Program-made: the position numbers and the translations under genes
The notes under the pieces: model-generated
What the model was told of the DNA's origin: nothing
Database searches by the model: none
Seen by the model: the letters and a program-made list of their open reading frames with translations, nothing else
Shown: piece by piece, positions 21,767 to 30,992 of the stretch
Position numbering within the stretch: position 1 is the stretch's first letter
Layout: each line of letters opens with the position of its first letter
NCBI GenBank assembly: GCA_016717005.1
Contig: JADJUF010000016.1
Location: 62,001 to 126,000 of the forward strand
Direction of reading: 5' to 3'
DNA length: 64,000 bases
Origin: Myxococcales bacterium
GTDB taxonomy: Bacteria > Myxococcota_A > Polyangia > Haliangiales > Haliangiaceae

Positions 21767-22380
21767 CGGCTGCAGATCGCGATCTGATCGGTGCGCGCGC
21801 GCTGCCAGTGATCGCGGATCGCCAGCCAGTACTCGGTGCACATGTGGCTGGGGTAGTTGACGCGGGTCGGGCGCCGCGCCTGGTCGCACGCGAACTGATC
21901 GACCAGCAGGTCGGCCCGGTCGTCGCCGTCGGTGTCGACGACGTACATGACCGACGCCAGCGGGTTGTCGTCGGGCACGCCCGCGGCCCCGGGCATGAGC
22001 TTGGCCTCGGGCGCGGCCCGCGCGCCGATCAGGATCGTGCCGCCGTAGTCGAGGTAGCGTCCGCCGAGCCGGCCGCGATCGAACCGGATCGACCAGGTCT
22101 CCGCGACGCCGCAGCGGTTGGGGTTGGGTGTGACCTCGGTGATCGTGGTCTCGCCGAGGTTGTCGCCGTCGGGCGAAAGCACCGCGCCGGCGTCGCCGAC
22201 CGCGACCGGCGCGAAGCACATGCCGCGATCGTCCTCGTGGACCGCGCAGAACCGCGCCATCGTCGTCAGCGCCGTCGTGGTCCGCGGCACCCGCACCGAG
22301 CGGCCCGGACGGGCCACCGCGACCAGCGCGGTCGCCGCGACCAGCGCGGCGGCGGAGCTGCAGATGAGACGGAGCCGCAC
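21763..22380 (-). CDS. Hypothetical exported protein
   Basis: A 205-residue protein. It begins with a basic residue cluster and hydrophobic stretch ([20 protein letters not shown]), a probable signal peptide or anchor. The mature part contains several Cys ([33 protein letters not shown]) and an acidic calcium-loop-like [15 protein letters not shown] segment. No family is recognised. It is coupled to the radical SAM gene downstream by a 4-bp overlap. The sequence before it leads into a hexanucleotide array. Confidence 0.6.
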   Translation of the reverse strand: MRLRLICSSAAALVAATALVAVARPGRSVRVPRTTTALTTMARFCAVHEDDRGMCFAPVAVGDAGAVLSPDGDNLGETTITEVTPNPNRCGVAETWSIRFDRGRLGGRYLDYGGTILIGARAAPEAKLMPGAAGVPDDNPLASVMYVVDTDGDDRADLLVDQFACDQARRPTRVNYPSHMCTEYWLAIRDHWQRARTDQIAICSR

Positions 22381-22470
22381 GGCCCGGAGTGTACCTCGGG
22401 CCTCGAGCGCGTCGATGTCGAGGGCGTCGATCTCGTCGGCGTCGGGCTCGGCCGGGTCGATCGCGGCGGG

Positions 22471-22722
22471 GATCCGGGTCCGGCTCCGGGGCCGGGTCCG
22501 GCTCCGGGTCCGGGTCCGGGTCCGGCTCCGGCACCGGCTCCGGCACCGACTCCGGGTCCGGGTCCGGCTCCGGGTCCGGCTCCGGCACCGGGTCCGGCTC
22601 CGGCTCGGGGTCCGGCTCCGGCTCCGGGGCCGGCTCCGGCTCCGGCACCGGCTCCGGCACCGGGTCCGGCTCCGGCACCGACTCCGGGTCCGGGTCCGGC
22701 TCGGGGTCCGGCTCCGGCTCGG
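22471..22722. repeat. Hexanucleotide array, GGNTCC units
   Basis: About 250 bp of GGCTCC/GGGTCC/GGCACC hexamers lie in the 22381-22738 gap between two minus-strand genes. A 23-bp direct repeat, GCGTCGATGTCGAGGGCGTC followed by GAT, occurs on each side of the array (22409-22431 and 22759-22781). The right copy is inside the 3' end of the Kelch gene. Apparent long open frames through the array are artefacts of the periodicity. Confidence 0.9.
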
Positions 22723-22738
22723 GGGGTCGGGGCGGGGG

Positions 22739-24577
22739 CTACATCGCGTCGATGTCGGCGTCGATGTCGAGGGCGTCGATGTCGAGGGCGTCGATCGGCC
22801 CGCCGGCGTCGGCGCCGCCGCCTTGCACCAGCGTGCACGGGGCGATCGGCACGCCGGCCATCGTGGCCACCTCGCCCGGCGCCCGCACCGGGCCGATGTC
22901 GGCCAGCGGATCGTCGGCGGCGAGGTGCGGCTCGAACTGCTCGAGGGTGCTGACCGCGCGGATCGTGCCGGCCGTCGCGCCGGCGGTGAAGCCGCCGCTG
23001 ACCAGCACGATCCCGTTGTCCAGGCGCGTGAGCGCGTGGCCGTAGCGCGCCAGGCCGGGCGCGCCGGTGGCGCTCGCGATCCCGGCGGCGTCGAAGCGGA
23101 CGCTCTGCCCGCTGACGCACGCGAGCGTGCCAGCGCAGGCGAGATCGCCGGCGACCGCGCCGCCGCTGACGAGGCCGCCGTGGCCGGGCAGCTGCGCCGC
23201 CGCGGGGTACGCCGCGCCGGTCAGCTCGGGCGCGATCAGATCGGTCGCGGTGTCGGTCGCCACGTCGATGCGCACGCCGGGGACGGCGCCGGTGGTGTCG
23301 GTGAGCACGCCCGTGAGGATCCGCAGGCCGCCGGCGTAGAGGATCTCGTCGTCGAGGCGCACCGCGGCGCCGAACGCGCGGTTGAGCCCGGCCGCCGGCG
23401 GGGCCGCGCCTGACGCCAGCGCCGCGACCGCGTCGAGCTGGATGATCTTGTCGTAGAGCGACGCGCCGGTCAGCTCGCCGCCCAGCCACAGCGCCGTGGT
23501 CGCGGTCGCGGCCACCAGGCTGGCGCCCACCCGCGGCAGGCCGGTCAGGCGCACGTCGAGCTCGCCGCTGGGGTGCAGCACGTCGAGCGCGTCGCCGCCC
23601 GCGCCGACGCCGCCGCCGACGATCCGCGGGCTGCCGAACTCGACGTCGACGGCGCCCGCGGCGGCGAACGTGGCCCCGGTCGCGCCGGTGATCGGCGATC
23701 GGTTGATGGTGCGGGTCGTCGGCACGTACACCAGGAGCTCGGTCGCCACCGGCTGCGCGCCGGCCCGCCCCAGGGCCACGTCGGCGGACACGAGCTGCCA
23801 CGGCGCCTCGCCGGCGGCGCCGCCGATCGCGGCGACGTTGCCGGCGGCGCTCGCGTCACCGCCGACCCCGAGGCCGCCGCTGACCGCGAGCCGCACGTCG
23901 CCGTTGGGATCGGTGCCCAGGACCACGACCTGGTGGAAGGCGCGCGGGGTGAAGCCGGCGATCGCGATCGGGGACACCCGGCCCGACGCCGGATCGTAGA
24001 TCTCGGCCGACGACGTCACGTAGGCGCCCGCGGCCGGCGCGAACTCGGCGCCGGCGTCGCCCGGCGCGCCGACCAGCCCGCCGAGGAACAGCACCTCGCC
24101 GGTCGGCAAGAGCGTCGCGCTGTGGAACGCGCGCGGCTGGCTCGGCTGGGCCGGGTCGCAGGCGTAGCCGTTGGACGGGCCGACCGGGATCGTGACCGTG
24201 CCGCCGGTCAGATCGACGTCGCGGCGCTCGCCGCGCGCCACCAGCGCGCCGTCGTCGGCGAAGTACTCGACCCACAGATCGACCGGCTCGCCCCGGCGCG
24301 GCACGGCCAGGACCGGGCGGGTCAGGCCCCGCGGCAAGACCGCGTCGCAGCGCAACGGACCGGGCCCGGTGGCCGTGTGATCGCGGAAGGTGAAGCGCAC
24401 GCGGGTGGCGCCGGGCGCGGCGGGCGGCGCGGTCGGGGCGGCGCCGCACACGCCGCCGACCGCGGGGACCAGGCCGACGATCTCGTAGTCGACGTCGACG
24501 CGCAGGCCGTCGCCGCAGCCGCCGGCTGCGACGATCGCGACGCACGTCCCGGCGAGCCGGTGGCTTGACCGCACCAC
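22739..24577 (-). CDS. Kelch-repeat lipoprotein-like protein
   Basis: A 612-residue protein. After a short hydrophobic N-terminus with a possible lipobox (CVAIVAAGGCG), residues 110-570 contain repeated Kelch-type blades: AFHSATLLPTGEVLFLGGL, AEIYDPASGRV, YGHALTRLDNGIVLVSGG and VRLDDEILYAGG. This indicates a beta-propeller, probably secreted or surface-bound. The tail is an unusual repetitive [16 protein letters not shown] sequence abutting the hexanucleotide array. The start is uncertain: the tandem GTG codons at 24572-24577 put the signal at the N-terminus; an ATG at 24640 would add 21 residues. It is divergent from the thiolase gene. Confidence 0.7.
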   Translation of the reverse strand: MVRSSHRLAGTCVAIVAAGGCGDGLRVDVDYEIVGLVPAVGGVCGAAPTAPPAAPGATRVRFTFRDHTATGPGPLRCDAVLPRGLTRPVLAVPRRGEPVDLWVEYFADDGALVARGERRDVDLTGGTVTIPVGPSNGYACDPAQPSQPRAFHSATLLPTGEVLFLGGLVGAPGDAGAEFAPAAGAYVTSSAEIYDPASGRVSPIAIAGFTPRAFHQVVVLGTDPNGDVRLAVSGGLGVGGDASAAGNVAAIGGAAGEAPWQLVSADVALGRAGAQPVATELLVYVPTTRTINRSPITGATGATFAAAGAVDVEFGSPRIVGGGVGAGGDALDVLHPSGELDVRLTGLPRVGASLVAATATTALWLGGELTGASLYDKIIQLDAVAALASGAAPPAAGLNRAFGAAVRLDDEILYAGGLRILTGVLTDTTGAVPGVRIDVATDTATDLIAPELTGAAYPAAAQLPGHGGLVSGGAVAGDLACAGTLACVSGQSVRFDAAGIASATGAPGLARYGHALTRLDNGIVLVSGGFTAGATAGTIRAVSTLEQFEPHLAADDPLADIGPVRAPGEVATMAGVPIAPCTLVQGGGADAGGPIDALDIDALDIDADIDAM

Positions 24578-24660
24578 CTGCCAAGGGTATCCCTTCGCGC
24601 GCGCGGCGGCCACACTCTCGGCTCCGCTCGTGCACGTCATCTCGCTCCTGGAGGTCCCCC

Positions 24661-25832
24661 ATGCGTGACGTCGTCATCGTCGGTGCTGCCCGCACCCCGA
24701 TCGCCAGCTTCCTCGGCGCCCTGGCCACCGTGCCCGCCCCCAAGCTGGGCGCGATCGCCATCAAGGCCGCGCTCGAGCGGGCCCAGGTCGACGGCAGCTC
24801 GGTCGATCTGGTCTACATGGGTTGCGTGCTGCCCGCCGGGCAGGGCCAGGCCCCGGCCCGCCAGGCCGCGCTCGGCGCCGGCCTGCCCCAGGGCGTCCCG
24901 TGCGTGACCGTCAACAAGGTGTGCGGGTCCGGGCTCGAGACCATCATCATGGCCGCGCGCGCGATCGCGGTGGGCGACGCGACGATCGCGGTCGCCGGCG
25001 GCATGGAGTCGATGTCGAACGCGCCGCACCTGGTGCGCGGCCTGCGCACCGGCGTCAAGATGGGCGGGCTCGACACCGTCGACAGCATGGTCAACGACGG
25101 CCTCTGGGACGTCTACTCGAACCAGCACATGGGCAACTGCGCCGAGCTGTGCGCCAAGGACCGCAGCATCTCGCGCGGGGCCCAGGACGAGTTCGCGGGC
25201 TCGAGCTACCAGCGGGCGCTCACCGCCCAGCAGGAGGGCCGCTTCGTCGCCGAGATCACGCCGGTCAAGATCGCCGCGAAGGGCGGCGAGATCGTGGTCG
25301 ACACCGACGAGGAGCCCGGCCGCGGCAACATCGCCAAGCTCGGCGGCCTGCGCGCCGCCTTCGCCAAGGACGGCACGATCACCGCCGGCAACGCCTCGTC
25401 GCTCAACGACGGCGCCGCCGCGGTCGTGCTGATGAGCGCCGACGAGGCCAAGCGGCGCGAGCTGCCGGTGCTGGCGCGGATCGTCGCCACCGGCTACCAC
25501 GCCCAGGCGCCCGAGTGGTTCACCACCGCGCCGGCGCCGGCCATCGAGAAGGCCTGCGCCAAGGTCGGCTGGAAGCCCCAGGCCGTCGACCTGTGGGAGA
25601 TCAACGAGGCCTTCGCGGTCGTGTCGATCGCGCAGAACCAGCTGCTCGGCCTCGACCCGGCCAAGGTCAACGTCTGGGGCGGGGCGGTCGCGCTCGGCCA
25701 CCCGATCGGCGCGTCGGGCGCGCGCATCGTCGTCACGCTCTTGTCCGCGATGGCCGCCCGCGGCGCCAAGACCGGCGGGGCGTCGCTGTGCATCGGCGGC
25801 GGCGAGGGCATCGCGCTGCTCGTGGAGCGCCC

Positions 25833-25836
<4 letters not shown>
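24661..25836 (+). CDS. Acetyl-CoA C-acetyltransferase (thiolase)
   Basis: A 391-residue thiolase, of normal length. The acylated Cys88 is in VNKVCGSG, the catalytic His in EINEAFAV and GHPIGASGAR, and the second catalytic Cys in SLCIGGGEG at the C-terminus. It catalyses condensation of two acetyl-CoA, or the reverse thiolytic cleavage. The ATG at 24661 is supported by a GGAGG-type ribosome site just upstream (TGGAGGTCCCCC). It overlaps the downstream dehydrogenase gene (GTGA), together giving acetoacetyl-CoA and 3-hydroxybutyryl-CoA interconversion. Confidence 0.93.
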
Positions 25837-26687
<851 letters not shown>

Positions 26688-26696
26688 GCCCGCGGA

Positions 26697-27437
26697 TCAA
26701 CCCGCGCGCGCCGCGGCGTCGGCCGCGCGCGGCGCGTCGGCCACGAGGTCGTCGTCGTGGCCGGCCCGCGCCAGCAGGTCCGCCGGCGCGCCGTCGGCGA
26801 CGACCCGGCCCGCGGCGACGCGGATCACCCGGTCGGCCAGCGCCCGGGCCTCGCCCAGCGAGTGCGTGACCGCGATCGTCGGCACCGCCAGCTCCCGCGC
26901 CAGCTCGCGCACCAGCGCGATCAGCGGGCGCTTGAGCTCGCGGTCGAGCGCCGAGAACGGCTCGTCGAGCAGGATCACCCGCGGCGTCATCGCCAGCGCC
27001 CGGGCCAGCGCGACCCGCTGGGCCTCGCCGCCCGAGAACGTGCGCGGCCGCCGGCCCGCCAGGTGCTCGACCCCGACCCGGGCCAGCAGCGCCCGGGCCC
27101 GGGCGCCGCGCTCGGCCCGCGGCACCGCGCGCGGCACCGCGTACGCGACGTTGGCCAGCGCGTCGAGGTGCGGGAACAGCGCCAGGGACTGGAACAGGTA
27201 CGCGACGTGGCGCGCCTCGATCGGCACCGCGACCCGCGCCGCGGTGTCGACCCAGGCCTCGTCGCCGAGCGCGACCCGGCCGCGGGTGGGCCGGACCAGC
27301 CCGCTGATGACGCCGAGCAGCGTCGACTTGCCGGCGCCCGACGGCCCGAGCACGCAGGTGATGCCGGGCGCGAACGTGGTGGCGATCGCGAACGTGAAGT
27401 CACGGCGCGCGACCGTGACGTCGATCGCGAGCGTCAC
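26697..27437 (-). CDS. modC: Molybdate-type ABC transporter ATPase (ModC-like)
   Basis: A 246-residue ABC ATPase with Walker A GPSGAGKST (about residue 32), signature SGGEAQRVALARAL, Walker B VILLDEPFSALD and switch His in VTHSLGEARAL. It lacks the C-terminal MOP/TOBE substrate-sensing domain of longer ModC proteins. The assignment rests on its overlap (GTGA) with a ModB-like permease gene; tungstate or sulfate-type transport is possible. No periplasmic binding protein is adjacent. Confidence 0.8.
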   Translation of the reverse strand: MTLAIDVTVARRDFTFAIATTFAPGITCVLGPSGAGKSTLLGVISGLVRPTRGRVALGDEAWVDTAARVAVPIEARHVAYLFQSLALFPHLDALANVAYAVPRAVPRAERGARARALLARVGVEHLAGRRPRTFSGGEAQRVALARALAMTPRVILLDEPFSALDRELKRPLIALVRELARELAVPTIAVTHSLGEARALADRVIRVAAGRVVADGAPADLLARAGHDDDLVADAPRAADAAARAG

Positions 27438-28108
27438 TGGGCCTCCTGCTCGCGGTGGCGATCGCGGGTCAGGCGGTTGACCGCGTACAGGATCACGACC
27501 GCGCCGATCGTCAGGACCAGCGACGACAGGCCGGCGGCGCGCTCGCGCCCGGCCTGGACGTGATCGTAGATCGCGAGCGGCGCCGACTGGGTCTCGCCCG
27601 GGATGTCGCCGGCGACCATCAGCGTCACGCCGAAATCGCCCAGGCCGCGCGCGAAGCCGATCATCAGACCGCCGACGATGCCGGGCGCGGCCAGGGGCAG
27701 GGCGATCGTGAAGAACGCGCGGACCCGGCCGGCGCCGAGCGTGCGGGCCGCGCTGACCAGCGTCGGGTCGACGCCCTCGAACGCGGTGCGCGCGGCCTTG
27801 GCCACCATCGGGAAGGCGCCGAGCGTCGCCGCGAGCACGACGCCGTGGAACGTGAACGTCAGGTCGGTGCCGACGAGGTCGCGGTAGACGCCGCCCAGCG
27901 CGCTCTTGCGGCCGACCGTCACCAGCACGTAGTAGCCGAGCACCGTCGGCGGCATCACCATCGGCGCCGCGATGATCGCGTCGATCAGGTGACGCCCGGG
28001 CATGCGCGGCCGCGCCAGCACCGCCCCCACCGCGATCCCCGCCAGGCCGGCGATCACGGTGGCGAACAGGGCCGCCTCGAGCGACAGGAGCAGCGGATCC
28101 CAGTCCAT
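27434..28108 (-). CDS. modB: Molybdate-type ABC transporter permease (ModB-like)
   Basis: A 224-residue inner-membrane permease with about five to six hydrophobic segments and the EAA-loop region AARTLGAGRVRAFFTIALPLA that contacts the ATPase. The MVMPPTVLGYYVLV stretch and RGLGDFGVTLMVAGDIPGET loop are characteristic of ModB. ATG at 28106-28108. It is the first gene of a modBC pair; the usual modA is not upstream, where a lipoprotein gene of different type sits 19 bp away. Confidence 0.87.
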   Translation of the reverse strand: MDWDPLLLSLEAALFATVIAGLAGIAVGAVLARPRMPGRHLIDAIIAAPMVMPPTVLGYYVLVTVGRKSALGGVYRDLVGTDLTFTFHGVVLAATLGAFPMVAKAARTAFEGVDPTLVSAARTLGAGRVRAFFTIALPLAAPGIVGGLMIGFARGLGDFGVTLMVAGDIPGETQSAPLAIYDHVQAGRERAAGLSSLVLTIGAVVILYAVNRLTRDRHREQEAQ

Positions 28109-28127
28109 GGACGCCGCGTCGACGGTA

Positions 28128-29372
28128 TCACGGCGCGTCGACGCCGGCGTCGAGCGCGGGCGTGGCCTGGGCCAGGCAGAGGTCGACGGTCGGGCGCGAG
28201 GCGGCGTCGCGCAGCGCCGGGCGGATGACGCACCCGGCGCCGGCGCAGCGGAACAGGAGCCGGTTGTTCGGGTAGTCGACGTCGAACTCGGTGGCGCCGA
28301 GCGCGGCCAGGCCGAGGACGCCGTCGATCTCGGGCTGGGCCGGGCGCAGCTCGGTGCGCAGCGCCTGCAAGAGCGGCGCGGTGTCGGGCACGATCAACGC
28401 CTCGAACTGATCGGCCAGCTCGACCACCGACGGCACGCTGCAGAACGTCGCGTCGGTGCACGGGCAGTCGTCGCCGTCCTCGGGCGCACAGTCGCGCGCG
28501 GTCAGCAGGTGGTGGGCGAACACCTCGCGGCACGCGCCCCGGGGCGCGGTCTTGGCCCCGACGATCGCCAGCGCGTCGATGCGCGCCAGGCGACCCTCGA
28601 GCGGGCCCGACGGCAGGAGCACGGTCGCGGGCGCGAGGTCGGCGAGGGCCGGGCCGCCGGTGGCCGCGCGCCAGATCTCGTAGCGGCTCTCGGCCAGGAT
28701 CGACGGCCCGATGCCGGTCGAGAGCACCAGCGCGGCGTCGACCCCGCGCGCGGTGGGATCGAGCGCGGTCGGCGTCGGGGACAGGCACACGCCCAGGGTC
28801 GGGCGCAGGCCCGAGAACCCCAGCTCGGTGCCGCCGATCACCAGCGTCCCGCCGCCGTAGAAGGGCGAGGGGACCTCGGCGTCGCACACGCGATCGCGCG
28901 CGGCGCCGGCGCCGGCGACATCCGGCAGCACGAACAGGCGGTCGCTGGCCGGCTGGACGCGGAGGGCGTCGCCGCGCAGGGTGTCGCCGCCGATCACGAC
29001 CGAGATCTCGGTCGGCGCGCCGGGCTGGCCGATCGCGCAGGTCTCGGGGACGTCGCACGGATGCAGGAACAGCGCCGTCGTCGAGAACCGCGCCCGCGCG
29101 ATCAGCGTCGGGTCGGTCGCGGTCCGATGGCCGAGGACGGTCAGCTCGATCCCGCGCCGCCGCACCGCCGCGCCCAGCGGCGCGTCGACGATCGTCAGCG
29201 GCGACATCACGTCGATCACCGCCGGCACCGGCCCGGCGCCGTCGACCGAGACCGTCGTCAAGAGCGCGCCCCCGGCGCGGTCGATCAGGATCGGGAACGG
29301 ATCGCCCGCGGTCGAGTCCTCGGTGCCGCACGCCAGGGCGGCGACGGCGCACAGGGCGGCCCGACGATGCAC
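28128..29372 (-). CDS. Hypothetical lipoprotein, distantly retropepsin-like
   Basis: A 414-residue protein starting at GTG, with a short lipoprotein signal (CAVAALACG, Cys near residue 15). The N-terminal domain has PAVIDVMSPLTIVD where aspartyl-protease-like folds have their DTG motif, and the C-terminal region carries IDGVLGLAALGATEFDVDYP plus NNRLLF, a strand pattern common in retropepsin-like proteins. The catalytic DTG itself is not present, so peptidase activity is doubtful. Several Cys pairs (CDVPETCA, CPCTDATFC) suggest disulfides outside the cytoplasm. It lies between ygfZ and modB on the same strand, with no clear link to either. Confidence 0.55.
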   Translation of the reverse strand: MHRRAALCAVAALACGTEDSTAGDPFPILIDRAGGALLTTVSVDGAGPVPAVIDVMSPLTIVDAPLGAAVRRRGIELTVLGHRTATDPTLIARARFSTTALFLHPCDVPETCAIGQPGAPTEISVVIGGDTLRGDALRVQPASDRLFVLPDVAGAGAARDRVCDAEVPSPFYGGGTLVIGGTELGFSGLRPTLGVCLSPTPTALDPTARGVDAALVLSTGIGPSILAESRYEIWRAATGGPALADLAPATVLLPSGPLEGRLARIDALAIVGAKTAPRGACREVFAHHLLTARDCAPEDGDDCPCTDATFCSVPSVVELADQFEALIVPDTAPLLQALRTELRPAQPEIDGVLGLAALGATEFDVDYPNNRLLFRCAGAGCVIRPALRDAASRPTVDLCLAQATPALDAGVDAP

Positions 29373-29382
29373 GCGGACCAGC

Positions 29383-30162
29383 CTACCACTGGCCGCTGTC
29401 GGCCGGCAGCTCGACGACGGTGGCCCGGCGCCCGTCGACGGTGACCTCGTCGCCGACGGTCCACGCCGAGCGGTGCAGGTACGCCAGCGCGATCGGCCCC
29501 AGCCGCGGCGACACCGTCGCCGACGTGACCGCGCCGGCGCTGGCCTTGGCCGGGTGGGCCACGGTCGCGCCCACCGGCGGTGCGGTGTCACCGTCGACCC
29601 GGAGCCCGCGCAGCGTCCGGGCGCCCTGACCCTGGGCGTGGACGCGGAACACCGGCTCCTGGCCGACGTAGCAGCCCTTGCCGTAGTCGAGGAACGCCGC
29701 CAGCGGGGTCTCGAACGGGAAGCAGCCGTCGTCGACGTCGACGCCGTAGCGGAGCAGGCCGGCCTCGATCCGCGCGACCTCGAGCTCATCGGCGCCGGCG
29801 ACCGGGCCGGGCGGCGGCGCGAACACGTACGGCGCGCGCCAGGCGTCGGCGGCCGAGGCCCAGCGCTTGTGCGCCGCCAGGGGCACCTGCGCCGAGACGA
29901 CGTCGTCCATGACCGCGTACTTGTCGAGCACGGCCAGCGTCGGCTCGACCAGGGCCGGCTCGACGTGGACCAGCACGCGCTCGGGCTCGCGGGTGATCTC
30001 GACCACCGACAGGACCCGGCCCTTGGGCGACAGGATCGCGCCCCAGGCGTGGCCGCCGTCGGCGAGCCCGGTCACGTTGACGGTGGTGAGCCCGTGCAGG
30101 AAGCGCAGACGGTCGCCCCCGGTGACGGCGAGGTGACCCCAGGCGGAGCAGTCGACGAGCAT
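29383..30162 (-). CDS. ygfZ: Folate-binding YgfZ/GcvT-like protein
   Basis: A 259-residue protein of the YgfZ family, tetrahydrofolate-dependent and related to the GcvT aminomethyltransferase fold, which assists iron-sulfur cluster assembly or repair. The signature KGCYVGQE is at about residue 164-171, preceded by the [10 protein letters not shown] and [12 protein letters not shown] elements at the N-terminus. The length is close to, but slightly shorter than, E. coli YgfZ. ATG at 30160-30162. It could support the two radical SAM enzymes in this window, but that is only inference. Confidence 0.85.
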   Translation of the reverse strand: MLVDCSAWGHLAVTGGDRLRFLHGLTTVNVTGLADGGHAWGAILSPKGRVLSVVEITREPERVLVHVEPALVEPTLAVLDKYAVMDDVVSAQVPLAAHKRWASAADAWRAPYVFAPPPGPVAGADELEVARIEAGLLRYGVDVDDGCFPFETPLAAFLDYGKGCYVGQEPVFRVHAQGQGARTLRGLRVDGDTAPPVGATVAHPAKASAGAVTSATVSPRLGPIALAYLHRSAWTVGDEVTVDGRRATVVELPADSGQW

Positions 30163-30289
30163 GGACGCACCCTATCACCTCGATCGGCGCTGGCCAGATG
30201 GCGCCGGGCCCAGGGCCTCGCTGGCGCTGGGTCACGACCGGGCGCCCGCGCGGCGCGCGGCATGCGCGGGTCGCCAGCGCGCACGCAGC

Positions 30290-30766
30290 TCAGCGCGCGG
30301 TCCGGCCGGCCGCTCGCAACCGGTCGGCGCGGCGGGCGACCGCCTCGGCGTGGCGCCGGCGGTCGTCGTCGGTCTCGAGCGCGAGCGGCGGGATCGCGCG
30401 CGGGGCGCCGGCCTCGTCGACCGCGACGAAGGTCAGGTACGCCTTGGTCGTGTGGCGCCGCGAGCCGGTGCTCATCTCCTCGGTCTCGACGTGGCAGCCG
30501 ACCTCCATCGAGGTCCGCCCGGCGTAGTTGACCTGGGCGGTGAGCACGACGACGTCACCGACGTGCACCGGGTGCACGAAGTCGACGCGATCGATCGACG
30601 CCGTGAGGACGCGCCCACCCGCGTGGCGCATGGCGGCGACGCCCGCGCACACGTCGATCCACTGCATCATCACGCCGCCGAACATCACCCCGGCCGAGCC
30701 GTTGGTGTGCGTCGGCATCACGATCTGCGTCATCACGCAGCGCGACGCCAGCGGCGTGCCGGCCAC
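30290..30766 (-). CDS. Acyl-CoA thioesterase (hotdog, YciA/BACH-like)
   Basis: A 158-residue single-hotdog thioesterase. The catalytic-helix region reads [20 protein letters not shown], with the conserved Asp in WID, followed by [19 protein letters not shown] and the [13 protein letters not shown] strand; this is the acyl-CoA hydrolase group acting on cytosolic acyl-CoAs. It probably starts at or near the GTG at 30766. It lies 6 bp after the small basic protein gene on the same strand. The 127 bp downstream of it (30163-30289) hold no gene I can recognise. Confidence 0.85.
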   Translation of the reverse strand: MAGTPLASRCVMTQIVMPTHTNGSAGVMFGGVMMQWIDVCAGVAAMRHAGGRVLTASIDRVDFVHPVHVGDVVVLTAQVNYAGRTSMEVGCHVETEEMSTGSRRHTTKAYLTFVAVDEAGAPRAIPPLALETDDDRRRHAEAVARRADRLRAAGRTAR

Positions 30767-30772
30767 CGCGGC

Positions 30773-30916
30773 CTACTTCTTCTTGGCAGGCGCCGCGGCC
30801 GGCTTCTTGGCGGCCGCCTTCGCGGCGGCGACCTTACGACCCACGCGGGCCTTGAGCTTGTTCTGGCTCTTGCGGCGGCGCATCTTCGGCGAACGGCGGC
30901 TATCTCGACGACCCAT
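30773..30916 (-). CDS. Small Lys/Arg-rich basic protein (47 aa)
   Basis: The product starts MGRRDSRRSPKMRRRKSQNK and ends in a Lys/Ala/Pro-rich tail (AAAKKPAAAPAKKK), giving an extremely basic peptide. The ATG at 30914-30916 is chosen because a perfect AAGGAG site lies 6 nt upstream; an upstream extension to 30970 would read through the promoter -35 box. The composition resembles histone H1-like or ribosome-associated tails, suggesting nucleic-acid binding, but no family is assigned. It is preceded by a near-consensus promoter and is likely well expressed. Confidence 0.7.
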   Translation of the reverse strand: MGRRDSRRSPKMRRRKSQNKLKARVGRKVAAAKAAAKKPAAAPAKKK

Positions 30917-30941
30917 GGCAGGCTCCTTGAAAGTGCCGCGC

Positions 30942-30970
30942 AGTATTGAGACTGGCGGCCGTGCTGTCAA
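30942..30970 (-). promoter_or_regulatory. Sigma70-type promoter of the small basic protein
   Basis: On the minus strand a perfect -35 TTGACA (30965-30970) is followed after exactly 17 bp by AATACT (30942-30947), which matches four of six -10 positions. The start codon at 30916 is about 25 nt below the -10 box, with AAGGAG between. Confidence 0.7.
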
Positions 30971-30992
30971 CCGAGGCGGCTGGCGGATCGCG

